Assembly: GCA_052143535.1 (NCBI GenBank)
Contig: JBKQSS010000041.1
Location: 124,001-188,000 of the forward strand
Source: JADGRA01 sp052143535
GTDB lineage: Bacteria; Myxococcota; Myxococcia; Myxococcales; Myxococcaceae
DNA: 64,000 nt
Reading direction: 5' to 3'
Shown here: positions 16,798 to 25,550 of the stretch, piece by piece
Layout of the letters: every line of letters begins with the position of its first letter
Position numbering within the stretch: position 1 is the stretch's first letter
Notes under the pieces: model-generated
What the model was told of the DNA's origin: nothing
The model's database searches: none
What the model saw: the letters and a program-made list of their open reading frames with translations, nothing else
Translations under genes and position numbers: made by a program

Positions 16798-17538
16798 AGG
16801 GAGCCCGTGCACAGTCCGGGGGCTCACTGCTCATCACACCGCGTCACGCTTGACGCAGACCCTTGGTGAACTTCGGGGCTGCGGGAAGCATGCCCGCGAG
16901 CACGCGTTGCACGACCCCTGGGTCGTCGGAAACGAGCCCGTCGTCGTGGTCGATTGGTATGGCGCGAGCAATTACGGAAAGAAGTCCCGAAGGAGGTGCG
17001 GCTTGTCTTGGAAATTCATTGATTGTCGTGAGATGCCCAGTCAGACGAAGTGCACGTTGACAATCGCCGGTGAGGAGGACGAAGTCCTCCGGGCCGCAAC
17101 CCTGCACGCTGTCGACGTACATGGACACAAGGACAGGCCGGCGTTCCGCAGGTAGCTTCGCCAGGCACTGAAAAGGACGGCCGGCCGTCTCTCGGCTAAG
17201 CGTTCGAAACGCCGGCGCAGCCCCTACAAAAACTGAGCCAGGCCCCGCTCGGGCGGCACGCTCCTACCTGAATTCGTCAGCGGAGTGACGCCGCCGCCCG
17301 CCCCAGGTCTGTCCTTGCCCCGGTGGCGGAATAAAGCCGACGTCATTCGCCGGGGATGCAATCACCGTCACCTCGGCCCGTTCCCTCTCGGAGCTGAAGG
17401 TGTTGGGCATTGGTTTTGGCGGTAAACGGCTCGGCCAAGTTTTTCGGTCGAGGCTTTGGGGCGAATCCACGCTATCTGCGATGCGGTCCGAGTTGAAGTG
17501 AGCTGACGGCTCGGCAGGAGTTCCTTCGGGAGGTTCAC
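16798..17538. other. Long intergenic region, one doubtful ORF
   Basis: The region contains a doubtful minus-strand frame (16844-17128) and otherwise only short unconvincing frames. A GAGCCC/GGGCTC-type complementarity just after the kinase stop (about 16800-16828) could be a weak hairpin, but it lacks a T tract. No RNA gene was recognised. Confidence 0.3.
16844..17128 (-). CDS. Hypothetical protein, possibly a gene remnant
   Basis: This 94-residue frame begins MSMYVDSVQGCGPEDFVLLT and has a protein-like composition (LTGHLTTINEFPRQ, RAIPIDHDDGLVSDDPG). The same frame is open further upstream to about 17220 with plausible residues (FQCLAKLPAERRPVLV), so it may be the truncated end of a larger gene. 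No family, signal or membrane segment was recognised. It converges with the kinase gene. Confidence 0.3.
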   Translation of the reverse strand: MSMYVDSVQGCGPEDFVLLTGDCQRALRLTGHLTTINEFPRQAAPPSGLLSVIARAIPIDHDDGLVSDDPGVVQRVLAGMLPAAPKFTKGLRQA

Positions 17539-18582
17539 ATGAAGCCGTACCTATCCCTCGCGCTGGGTTTTCTCCTCGTCGGCGCGCCCAGCGCACTGGC
17601 GCAAGCTCCGCTGTTGACTTTGCCCGAGCCGAGCCCAAGCGCCTCTGTCACGCAGCGCGTAGGACTGACCGACATCACTATCGCCTACCACCGGCCCGCG
17701 GTGGGCAAGCGGACCATCTGGGGCGAGCTGGTCCCCTATGGTGAGGTGTGGCGTGCGGGCGCCAACCAAAACACCACCATCAGCTTCTCGAGTCCGGTCA
17801 CCATCGGAGGCAAGAAACTCTCTGCCGGAACCTACGGGTTCCACATGCTCCCGACCGAGAAAGACTGGACCATCATCTTGAGCACGGTGGCCACGGCGTG
17901 GGGAAGCTTCAGCTACGACGAGAAGGAAGACGCGGTCCGCCTCATGGTCAAGCCGGCGCCTGCGGATTTTGAGGAGAGCCTAGAGTACCGATTCGAGAAT
18001 CCGACTGAGAATTCGGTGACCGTCGTTCTCCGCTGGGAAAAGCTCCAGATTGCCTTCCCAATCAGCGTCGACACGAAGGCAGTCACCCTGGAAAGCATCA
18101 AGGGTCAGCTCCGTGGTCTTGGTCGCTTCTTCTGGCAAGACTGGAACCAAGCGGCCCAGTGGTCACTGCGCAACGATTATGACCTCGACCAGGGGCTCGC
18201 GTGGGTCGATCGATCGATCGCAATGCAGCCAACCTTCCAAAACCTCCGCACCAAGGCAGGCTTCCTCGAAAAGAAGGGGGACGCAAAGGCTGCCGCGGAG
18301 CTCAAGGCCCGAGCGATGAAGCTCGGCACCGAAGCCGACATCAACAACCTTGCTTATCAGCTCCTCGGAGAAAAGAAGTACGACGAGGCGATCGCCCTCT
18401 TCAAGAAAAACGTCAAGGACTACCCCGCCTCGTTCAACGTCTACGACAGCCTGGGGGAAGCGCTCGCCCAGACGGGCGACAAGCAGGGGGCGATTGAGAA
18501 TTACAGCAAAGCCCTCTCCCTGAGCACTGACCCTGCGGACAAGAAGCGCATCAGCGCCATCCTCGCGAGGCTGAAAAAGTAG
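17539..18582 (+). CDS. Secreted DUF2911 protein with TPR repeats
   Basis: A signal peptide (MKPYLSLALGFLLVGAPSA, cleavage near ALA-QA) follows a GGGAGGTT-type ribosome-binding site 8-10 nt upstream. Residues about 25-175 are a DUF2911 domain: ASVTQRVGLTDITIAYHRP, GKRTIWGELVPYGEVWRAGA, NQNTTISFSSPVTIGGKKL. The C-terminal third has TPR motifs (YDEAIALFKKNVKDYPASF, NVYDSLGEALAQTGDKQGAI, ENYSKALSLS). DUF2911 proteins are periplasmic or secreted and have no settled function. The TPR part suggests protein-protein contact. It is monocistronic as far as can be seen. Confidence 0.85.
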   Translation: MKPYLSLALGFLLVGAPSALAQAPLLTLPEPSPSASVTQRVGLTDITIAYHRPAVGKRTIWGELVPYGEVWRAGANQNTTISFSSPVTIGGKKLSAGTYGFHMLPTEKDWTIILSTVATAWGSFSYDEKEDAVRLMVKPAPADFEESLEYRFENPTENSVTVVLRWEKLQIAFPISVDTKAVTLESIKGQLRGLGRFFWQDWNQAAQWSLRNDYDLDQGLAWVDRSIAMQPTFQNLRTKAGFLEKKGDAKAAAELKARAMKLGTEADINNLAYQLLGEKKYDEAIALFKKNVKDYPASFNVYDSLGEALAQTGDKQGAIENYSKALSLSTDPADKKRISAILARLKK

Positions 18583-18689
18583 TAGCCGCCATCCTCCGCG
18601 CAGCGTTGACGGTGAGTCGCGAACCTCGGTTGCTCGCCTCGGCCTGACTGCTTTTCGCCGGTGGGGCGGCGGGCGACTGAAGCTGCTGT

Positions 18690-19913
18690 CTACGGTGGGC
18701 AAAGCATCAGGTTGCAGTTCGACACGTTGATGATGAAGGGCTGGGCAACTGCGCTGACCGGACCAATGTTGGTCGTCAAGGTCCACTGCAAGGTGTCGTT
18801 GCAATCAATGCTGCAGGGCTGCGTGGTACAGCAACCAATTTCTCCGTTGGTCAAGTCGAACACCGTCGCGGTCTCGCCGGCGTCGACAGAAAACGGGAGG
18901 TTCGCGTTGGCACTGGTGTAGTCCGCGGGCCCGTTGAAGCCGCACGTTCCAGCGGTGGACACGAACCCGATGACGGAGATGGTCACGACCTGACAGGAGC
19001 CGTTGGTCATCACGATGGAGGTGAGAAAGGAGTCGGTGCACGCCGTGTAGGACGTTGGGCTGGTAATTACGGCAGTCACGGGAGCCGCGACGCAAACCGG
19101 GGCGCTGGCGGTCGTCGTCCCGCCGGCACCGGTCGCCATCAGATTGAAGGTGGTGCTAGCGGCGACGTTGGCTGTCACGCTCCCGACGGTCACCGGAGTC
19201 ACTGAGCCGACCGCATTGTCGATGCTCAAAGCCGTTGCCCCACTAACGTTCCAGGCGAGGGTGACGGTTCCTCCGTCGGCCAAGCTGCTCGGCGAAGCGG
19301 TGAAGCTGTTGACGTTGGGAGGAACGTTACTCGCCAAGGCAATTCCAAACTTCATGACGCCCCCTGCAGCGACAGTCAGCGACTGGCTCGCGCCAGGGAA
19401 AGAGATGACGTCGCTTTGAGCGGTGGTGGGGAATTGATAGGTCGCGCCCGCACCGGCTTCGACCACCAGCACGTACGCGGCGTTGGGCGCGCTCGAGCCG
19501 AGAGTGCCGAGATTCAAAGTGAAGCCGGGCACCGAGGCCAGCGTGAACCCGAACTGTGCGGTGATGGTCATCACGAACAGGTACGGGCCTCCAGGAAAAG
19601 CCGCGTCCGAACTTCGTACTTTCACGAAAGACTGCGGCTCCTGTGGTGAGGCGCGCACAAACGGGACGCTGCTTCCCGATTGGAAACCGACAGTGAGGTC
19701 CCCGCCCGGGTTGGGAGGGACGGTGGTCACGGGGGGCAGATTCACTGAGCCTGTGACGGGCCCGCCTCCGGTTGGAATTTGTATGGTCTGCGTCTGTGCG
19801 CTTGGGGCAACGCTCACCGTCACTGGGTTACTGGGATTGCTATTGCTGCTTGAGCTGCAGTGAGTAAGGCTGGTTGCAAGCACCGCGACGGCCAGAACGC
19901 GAAGCGTCTGCAT
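18690..19913 (-). CDS. Lipoprotein with Ig-like domain
   Basis: The start is ATG 19913. It gives a short signal (MQTLRVLAVAVLATSLTHC) followed by a Ser/Asn-rich linker (SSSSNSNPSNPV), as in lipoproteins, although His before the Cys is unusual for a lipobox. The 407-residue protein has a central Ig-like module (NSFTASPSSLADGGTVTLAW with TTFNLMATGAGG) of the kind repeated in myxobacterial surface proteins. It also has a Cys-rich C-terminal part (GTCGFNGPADYTS, GEIGCCTTQPCSIDCND). Function is not recognised. Surface exposure is inferred. Confidence 0.65.
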   Translation of the reverse strand: MQTLRVLAVAVLATSLTHCSSSSNSNPSNPVTVSVAPSAQTQTIQIPTGGGPVTGSVNLPPVTTVPPNPGGDLTVGFQSGSSVPFVRASPQEPQSFVKVRSSDAAFPGGPYLFVMTITAQFGFTLASVPGFTLNLGTLGSSAPNAAYVLVVEAGAGATYQFPTTAQSDVISFPGASQSLTVAAGGVMKFGIALASNVPPNVNSFTASPSSLADGGTVTLAWNVSGATALSIDNAVGSVTPVTVGSVTANVAASTTFNLMATGAGGTTTASAPVCVAAPVTAVITSPTSYTACTDSFLTSIVMTNGSCQVVTISVIGFVSTAGTCGFNGPADYTSANANLPFSVDAGETATVFDLTNGEIGCCTTQPCSIDCNDTLQWTLTTNIGPVSAVAQPFIINVSNCNLMLCPP

Positions 19914-20287
19914 GGCTTTCGTCCCCTCTTCGATGCAGCCTGGTGACGGTACCATAGGCTCGCCGGGGTGGTCAGACTGGAACGGACGGCCCCGCAGCTT
20001 GGCGGGAGGCGGCGCTTGCTGGTGTCGCCCCGGAGCCTGTCCCTCTGAGACGGCATGCGTCACGCCGCTCTTGCGGCGTTTGGCCCAAGGCGCTAAGTGC
20101 CGGCAAAGGCGGACCTGGAATGTGCATGCCTCCGCCCTGGTGTCGGTTTTCACAGAGGGGGAGTTCAGCTACTTGAAGCTGTTGGTGGCCGTCGTCGCGG
20201 TCGCGCTTGGCGCGACGGCGTCTTTACGGATGCGCTGTTGCCTTTGAAACGCAGCACACGCCGCCATGCGCGGTCGCCGGAGGAAAT

Positions 20288-20965
20288 GTGAAATTCGCGC
20301 GGATTTGCACCCTGGTGCTCAGTCTCGGATTTGGCTTCGCAACGGCCGCTCATGCTGACGACGTAGTGACTTGCAAGGATGGGACGACTTCGAAAGGCGG
20401 GCAGGGCGCCTGCAGCGGGCACGGAGGGGTGAACAAAGCCGCGGCCCCTGCCGCAGCGCCGGCGGCAGCGCCGGCTGCATCGGATGCTGCAACGGTGACC
20501 TGCAAGGACGGGACAAGCTCGAAAGGCGGGAAGGGTGCCTGCAGCGGGCACGGAGGCGTGAACAAGAGCGCCGCCCCTGCTGCAGCTGCCCCTGCTAAGG
20601 CGACGGCCCCAGCGGCAGCGGCGCCGGCCGCGGCGGACGCTGCAACGGTGACCTGCAAGGACGGGACAAGCTCGAAGGGCGGCAAGGGTGCCTGCAGCGG
20701 CCATGGAGGCATCGACAAGAGTGCCGGCTCAACCGCCAAGGCGGCAACTCCGGCGGCAGCTCCCGCCCCCTCTCCTGCTCCGGCCGCTGCCGCTGCTCCT
20801 GCTGCAGCCCCCGCCACCAAGGGGACGCCGTCGAAGACCGGGCCGAATTCGGACCCGACCGGTGCCATCGCGAAGTGCAAGGATGGGACGTACTCCCATT
20901 CGAAGCAGCACGAAGGGGCCTGTTCAAGCCACGGCGGAGTCGCCGACTGGCTGGACAAGCAGTAA
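20288..20965 (+). CDS. Secreted protein with four DUF3761-like CKDGT/CSGHGG repeats
   Basis: The start is GTG 20288, chosen because GGAGGAA lies 4 nt upstream and a clean signal peptide follows (KFARICTLVLSLGFGFATA, cleavage after AHA). The mature protein has four copies of a two-Cys motif, CKDGT-x-SKGG-x-GACSGHGG, at residues about 28-49, 71-92, 122-143 and 196-220. They are separated by Ala/Pro linkers. The last copy (CKDGTYSHSKQHEGACSSHG) is the closest to the single DUF3761 domain found in many proteobacterial secreted proteins. Each copy likely forms one disulphide. The DNA of copies 2 and 3 is nearly identical, so copy number may vary by recombination. Confidence 0.75.
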   Translation: MKFARICTLVLSLGFGFATAAHADDVVTCKDGTTSKGGQGACSGHGGVNKAAAPAAAPAAAPAASDAATVTCKDGTSSKGGKGACSGHGGVNKSAAPAAAAPAKATAPAAAAPAAADAATVTCKDGTSSKGGKGACSGHGGIDKSAGSTAKAATPAAAPAPSPAPAAAAAPAAAPATKGTPSKTGPNSDPTGAIAKCKDGTYSHSKQHEGACSSHGGVADWLDKQ

Positions 20966-21114
20966 ACGCCTTCGTTAGTCCCCTCCCCCCCCCCCGGGTC
21001 GTCGGAGTTCCACCACACTCCGGCGTCGGGGCACTGTGGTTCGGGCGCTGAGTCTTGTTGCCGGGCTGCGGCCCGAAGCGTGAGGCAGTCTGAGGGACGC
21101 CTGCGCTTCGGACG

Positions 21115-22875
21115 CTAGGCCTGTTGAGCTTTCACCCAAGACTTGATGCGCTGCTCCAGTGTGTCCAGAGGCAAGGCACCGGCGCTGAGCAGCTCGTCGT
21201 GAAAGGCTCGGATGTCGAACTTCGCCCCGAGCTGCTGCTTGGCGTATTCGCGAAGCTCGAGAATTTTCAGCTCGCCGACTTTGTAGCCGAGCGCCTGCGC
21301 GGGCCAAGCGATGTAACGGTCCGTCTCGCTCTGGACGACAATCTCGTCGAGACCGACGTGGGCATGGAAGAAGTCCACCACCTGCTGCCGCGTCCAGTGC
21401 TTCGAGTGCAGGCCGGTATCCACCACCAGTCGGATGGCCCGCAGCATGTCGTCCTCGAGGTGGCCGTAGTAACTGTAAAGGTCGGTGTAGAAGCCAACCT
21501 CCCGGCCGAGGCGTTCGGCGTAGAGCGCCCAGCCCTCAACGTAGGCGTTGTAATTTCCTTGCTGTCGGAAGGGAGGAAGGCCTGGCAACTCCTGGGCGAT
21601 GGAAATCTGCAGGTGGTGCCCTGGAACGCCTTCATGGTAGGCGGTGGTTTCGATTTCCGGCGTGGTCTGGTCCTGGAAGTCGCCCGTATTCACCATCACG
21701 TGTCCAGGACGCGAGCCGTCTGGGGTGCCCTGGTCATACGCGGTCGACGCCTCCTTCTCCCGGTATTCTTCAATGGGGAGGACAGTGAGCTTGGCCTTGG
21801 GAAGTCGGCCAAAGAGTTGAGGGAGCTTGGCGTCCATCTGGTTGATGTAGGTGGTGAAGAGGTCGAGAATCTCCTGACGAGACTTGGGACGCAGCGCTGG
21901 GTTGCTCTGGATGGAGGCATTGAAGGTCTTGAGGTCCTGGTAGCCGAGCTTTCGTGCCACCGCCAGCATCTCCTCTTCGATGCGTTTCACCTCGCTCAGT
22001 CCCACTTGATGGATTTGCTCCGGGGTGAGGTCGGTCGTGGTGGAGACCTTTACGTCGAAGGCGTAGCGGGCATCGCCGTCGGGTAAGGCCCAGACGCCTA
22101 CCTGCTGGCGGCCCTTCGGGAAGTACTCGTTCTGCACGAAGGCCGCGAATTTTTTGTACGTCGGATTCACGTCCCGTTGGATGGCCGCGAGAATGGCAGC
22201 TCGGAGCCGCTGCTTGTCCGTGTTCGAGAAGCTGGCGGGGAACTTGGACAGTGGCTGGGCGAACGGGGAATCGACCGGCTTGGCATTGCAGATGTCCTCA
22301 CACTGTCGAACGATTTTAGGGAGAAGGAACTGGGGAGGCATGAGGCCGTCCCGCATGCCGTTCCGCATTTGCGCTGTGGTCTCGGCGAAGGCGCGCGGAA
22401 TCTGCTCGAGACGCGCGAGATAATCCTCGTAGTCCTTCACCGTCTCGAAGGACAAGGAGGCCACGAGGTGCGGAAGGTCGACGTGGATGCCGGAATTCTG
22501 GAACACCGGCATCTCCCAGTCCTTGAAGCGCGCCCCCTCCAGTGTCAGGCGAAGCTGCCGGACCATCAGCTGCTTGCTGAGCTGTTCCTGGACGGGGAAG
22601 CCGGTCGTGTCGACGGCTTCGAAGCGTCGAAGAAAGTCAGCAGTCGCAGCGAGGTCGCTGTCGACGAAGGCTGGGGAGTAATCCCGCAACCGGTCGTTGT
22701 AGCGCTTGTCTCCAAGAATGGAGGCGAACTCGGGGTTCGTCCGCAAGTTGTACTCCCACTGCTCCTTCACCAGCGCGTCGAGTGTCTTGCGGCGACTTTC
22801 CACGTCGGCGGCCGGCTGAGCCGAGAGCAGCCCCGGCGACAGCACAAGCACCACCGCCAGCAGAGCGCGTTTCAA
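21115..22875 (-). CDS. DUF885 family exported metallo-hydrolase
   Basis: A TTG at 22875 is taken as start. It sits 9 nt after AAGGA and begins directly with a signal peptide (KRALLAVVLVLSPGLLSAQ). The frame is open to 22968 without better signals. The mature protein (about 570 residues) matches DUF885: LRTNPEFASILGDKRYNDRL near the N-terminus, AYHEGVPGHHLQISIA in the middle with the HE-x-x-x-HH metal-site pattern, and VDTGLHSKHWTRQQVVDFF and YIAWPAQALGYKVGELKI near the end. DUF885 proteins resemble M3/M32-type helical metallopeptidases and are thought to be peptidases or amidases. The substrate here is unknown. It is not obviously linked to the adjacent ATP-grasp locus. Confidence 0.82.
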   Translation of the reverse strand: MKRALLAVVLVLSPGLLSAQPAADVESRRKTLDALVKEQWEYNLRTNPEFASILGDKRYNDRLRDYSPAFVDSDLAATADFLRRFEAVDTTGFPVQEQLSKQLMVRQLRLTLEGARFKDWEMPVFQNSGIHVDLPHLVASLSFETVKDYEDYLARLEQIPRAFAETTAQMRNGMRDGLMPPQFLLPKIVRQCEDICNAKPVDSPFAQPLSKFPASFSNTDKQRLRAAILAAIQRDVNPTYKKFAAFVQNEYFPKGRQQVGVWALPDGDARYAFDVKVSTTTDLTPEQIHQVGLSEVKRIEEEMLAVARKLGYQDLKTFNASIQSNPALRPKSRQEILDLFTTYINQMDAKLPQLFGRLPKAKLTVLPIEEYREKEASTAYDQGTPDGSRPGHVMVNTGDFQDQTTPEIETTAYHEGVPGHHLQISIAQELPGLPPFRQQGNYNAYVEGWALYAERLGREVGFYTDLYSYYGHLEDDMLRAIRLVVDTGLHSKHWTRQQVVDFFHAHVGLDEIVVQSETDRYIAWPAQALGYKVGELKILELREYAKQQLGAKFDIRAFHDELLSAGALPLDTLEQRIKSWVKAQQA

Positions 22876-23024
22876 GCGTTGTCCTTGTCTGTCCGCATCG
22901 GATGGCCCGGACGTAAAGCCAACGCCTCTCACGGATAAGGCAAGGGAAGCAAGCGATGCGGCGGCCATTCGGTCCCGCCCTTTGGGAAGGCTTGCGGTGG
23001 CGGGCGCAGGGAGGGCAGCGCTCC

Positions 23025-24053
23025 TTACGACTGAGAGGCGCCCGCCGTCTGGGACTGCGTCGGTGCCGTTGAATCGGTCTCGACTTCAGCGCGCCTGACG
23101 GCCGGCCCGACAAGCAGCTCGCGTCCCAGCTCCTCACAGGCACTGGTCGTCTCTTCGACGATGTGGGTGAGCAGCCGGTGGAGGCTCTCTCCACCCTCGC
23201 TCCAGCGCGGCTGCCCAGAGATGAATTCCTCCAGGGTGCGCAGCCGCCGCTGGCTTTCCAGCTTGGGCAGCACAAGCTCCTCCGGGGAACGGATGCTCGC
23301 TAGGCGCCGAGAGGCGTGGTGGACGCAGAAGCGGATGGAGCGGGGAAACCCCGGCTCCAGAACGAGGAAGGCTGCGACCGCCGACGGCGTCACTCGGCCA
23401 GCGCTCCGCTTCATGAATGCTTCGAAACCGGAGCAGGCCCGAAGCAAAGAGAGCCAGAGCGTTTCTTCGAGAATCATGCTGGAGGGGAGCTGCAGCAGCG
23501 CATGGTGGTGCACGTCGAGGATGCGGGCCGTTTGCCCCACGCGCTCCAGCAGAACGCCCAGGCTGATGAAGTCATAGGCGTTGTCATGGAGCATGCTGTT
23601 CTGGATGGCGCCCAGGACGAGCTGCGTCGATTCGCGCACGCGTCGGTAGAAGCTTTCACGGCGCAGCGCGTACTCGTCGCGACCACGCTTGTCGTGAAAC
23701 CAGAGATGGAACTCGTTGATCGCCTCCCAGACCTCCAGCGACACCACTTCGCGGATGCTCCGTGCGTTTTCCCGCGCTGCGCTCACCGAGCGAGCGATGC
23801 TCGCCGGGTTCTCGGTGTCCCAGGTAAGGTACTGCTGCACCAACTCGCCCTCCCCGCGCGCAGAAGGCGAGAAGCGCGCTCCGAACGCTTCGTCCTCGCC
23901 GCTGACTGTCACCGCGGAACCCCACACTTGCCCTGCCGGAAGAATCCCGTCGAGGGCCAGGGCCGACGTCACCCGCAGGACGCGGGAGCTGCTCTCGGCT
24001 CGCTCGAGGTAGCGGCCCAGCCAGAAACAGTGGTCGGCGACGCGGGAAATCAT
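23025..24053 (-). CDS. Alpha-E domain protein (DUF403)
   Basis: The start is ATG 24053 (MISRVADHCFWLGRYLERAE), overlapping the ATP-grasp stop by 4 nt (ATGA). The sequence is the typical all-helical alpha-E protein: SRVADHCFWLGRYLERAESS at the N-terminus, LVLGAIQNSMLHDNAYDFIS, LGVLLERVGQTARILDVHHH, and VAAFLVLEPGFPRSIRFCVH. Length (342 residues) fits the family. Alpha-E genes almost always accompany circularly permuted ATP-grasp ligases and transglutaminase-like proteins in predicted peptide-synthesis/processing systems. The biochemical role of alpha-E itself is unknown. The last 25 residues are low-complexity (STAPTQSQTAGASQS). Confidence 0.92.
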   Translation of the reverse strand: MISRVADHCFWLGRYLERAESSSRVLRVTSALALDGILPAGQVWGSAVTVSGEDEAFGARFSPSARGEGELVQQYLTWDTENPASIARSVSAARENARSIREVVSLEVWEAINEFHLWFHDKRGRDEYALRRESFYRRVRESTQLVLGAIQNSMLHDNAYDFISLGVLLERVGQTARILDVHHHALLQLPSSMILEETLWLSLLRACSGFEAFMKRSAGRVTPSAVAAFLVLEPGFPRSIRFCVHHASRRLASIRSPEELVLPKLESQRRLRTLEEFISGQPRWSEGGESLHRLLTHIVEETTSACEELGRELLVGPAVRRAEVETDSTAPTQSQTAGASQS

Positions 24054-25528
24054 CCCTTCGCTCGTTGCACCCAGGTGTCCTTGCTGCCTCCGCCCTGGCT
24101 GCTGTTGACCACGTAGCTGCCCTCCCGCATCGCGACCCGGGTCAGCCCCCCGGGAAGCACCCAGGGCCCGTCCTTCCGGGTGAGGACGTAGGGCCGCAGG
24201 TCGACACGTCGAGGGACAATGCGCCGGCGCTCCGAATCCCAAGTGGGGCAGGTGGAGAGCTCGACCAAGGGCTGCGCGATATAGCGGCGCGGCTCGGTCA
24301 GGATGCGCCGGCGAAACTCTTCTCTCTCGGCGCTGGTGGAAGTCGGTCCCATCAACATCCCGTAGCCCCCGGCCTCATCCACCGCCTTCACCACCAGCCG
24401 CTCGAGGTGCTCGAGCACATAGCGGCGGTCGTCCTCGCGAATGCACTGGTAGGTCGGCACCTGCTCGAGGAGCGCTTCCTCCCCGAGGTAGAAGCGCACC
24501 ATCTCCGGGACGAAGGGATAGACGCCCTTGTCGTCGGCGACGCCGTTCCCTGGAGCGTTGGCCAGGGTGACGTTTCCCTTGGCCCAGGCACGCATCAACC
24601 CGCGGACGCCCAGCACCGAGTCCGGGAGGAACATCTCTGGGTCCAAGAATGCGTCGTCTGTCCGGCGGTAGACGACGTCCACCTGTCGCCGGCCCCGGGT
24701 GGTGTGCAGGAAGAGCCGGTCGTCGTCGACGAAAAGGTCGGCGCCCTGAACCAGCTCGACCCCCATCTGGCGCGCCAGAAAACTGTGCTCGAAATACGCC
24801 GAGTTGTACGGGCCGGGTGTGAGCACCACGACGGTGCTCAAGTCGGGGTCCACCGGAGAGACACTGCGCAGCGCTGCAGCCAGACGCGCCGGGTAGTGGT
24901 TCACCTGTCGAACGCGCGCCGCCTCGAAGAGCTGGGGAATGAGGCGCTTGGAGAGAAGTCGATTTTCAAGGACGTAAGACACGCCCGAGGGCGTGCGCAG
25001 GTTGTCCTCCAGCACTCGGAAAACGCCTTTGCCGTCGCGCACCAGGTCGATGCCGGAGATGTGAAGGCGCACGCCCGCCGGCGGGCGGATTCCTTTGAGC
25101 GCTGGGAGGTAATGCGTCGCCCCCAGCACCACCTCCGCCGGGATGGTGCCCGTGGTGAGAATCCGTTGCTCGCCGTAGACGTCGTCCAAGAAGTGCGACA
25201 GCGCCAGCACCCGCTGAACCAGGCCTCGCTCGAGCCGGTCCCAGTCGGCCGCCGAGATGATGCGGGGCACGAGACACACTGGAAATACCTTCTCCATGCC
25301 GCGGTTGTCCGAGTAGACGGAAAAGGTGACTCCCTGGTTCACCAGCGCCGTCTCTGCCATCTCCTGGGTGCGTGCGAACTCTTCTGGGCTAACGCGGCCG
25401 AGTCCCACAAGGGCGCGGAACTCGGGCCGCAAGGCGCCGGTCGCCTCCAGCAATTCGTCGTAGGCGCCGGCGAGGGCCGGGTACCCGTCGAGCAGCGACG
25501 GGTGGGGGGGGCTGCCAGTTGTTGACAC
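24050..25528 (-). CDS. Circularly permuted type 2 ATP-grasp protein (DUF404/DUF407)
   Basis: This 492-residue protein is co-transcribed with the alpha-E gene. Family motifs include QGVTFSVYSDNRGMEKVFPV, SHFLDDVYGEQRIL, HISGIDLVRDGKGVFRVLED, NLRTPSGVSYVLENR, DVVYRRTDDAFLDPEMF, NVTLANAPGNGVADDKGVYP and VLEHLERLVVKAVDEAGGYG. The NLRTPSGVSYVLENR and AVDEAGGYGM segments are nucleotide-binding/metal regions. Such ligases are predicted to form amide bonds between amino acids or onto a peptide. The GTG start lies only 22 bp from the divergent transglutaminase start at 25551. Confidence 0.92.
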   Translation of the reverse strand: MSTTGSPPHPSLLDGYPALAGAYDELLEATGALRPEFRALVGLGRVSPEEFARTQEMAETALVNQGVTFSVYSDNRGMEKVFPVCLVPRIISAADWDRLERGLVQRVLALSHFLDDVYGEQRILTTGTIPAEVVLGATHYLPALKGIRPPAGVRLHISGIDLVRDGKGVFRVLEDNLRTPSGVSYVLENRLLSKRLIPQLFEAARVRQVNHYPARLAAALRSVSPVDPDLSTVVVLTPGPYNSAYFEHSFLARQMGVELVQGADLFVDDDRLFLHTTRGRRQVDVVYRRTDDAFLDPEMFLPDSVLGVRGLMRAWAKGNVTLANAPGNGVADDKGVYPFVPEMVRFYLGEEALLEQVPTYQCIREDDRRYVLEHLERLVVKAVDEAGGYGMLMGPTSTSAEREEFRRRILTEPRRYIAQPLVELSTCPTWDSERRRIVPRRVDLRPYVLTRKDGPWVLPGGLTRVAMREGSYVVNSSQGGGSKDTWVQRAKG

Positions 25529-25550
25529 CGTGCGTCTAAGCTAGCCCGTC

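Noticed and set aside
20350..20720. Possible CRISPR or satellite array from regularly spaced repeats
   Set aside because: The repeats keep codon phase and encode the CKDGT/CSGHGG motifs of an exported protein.
25519..25550. TTGACA as a sigma-70 promoter between the divergent peptide-system genes
   Set aside because: No acceptable -10 element lies 16-18 bp away on either side, so the hexamer alone is not convincing.
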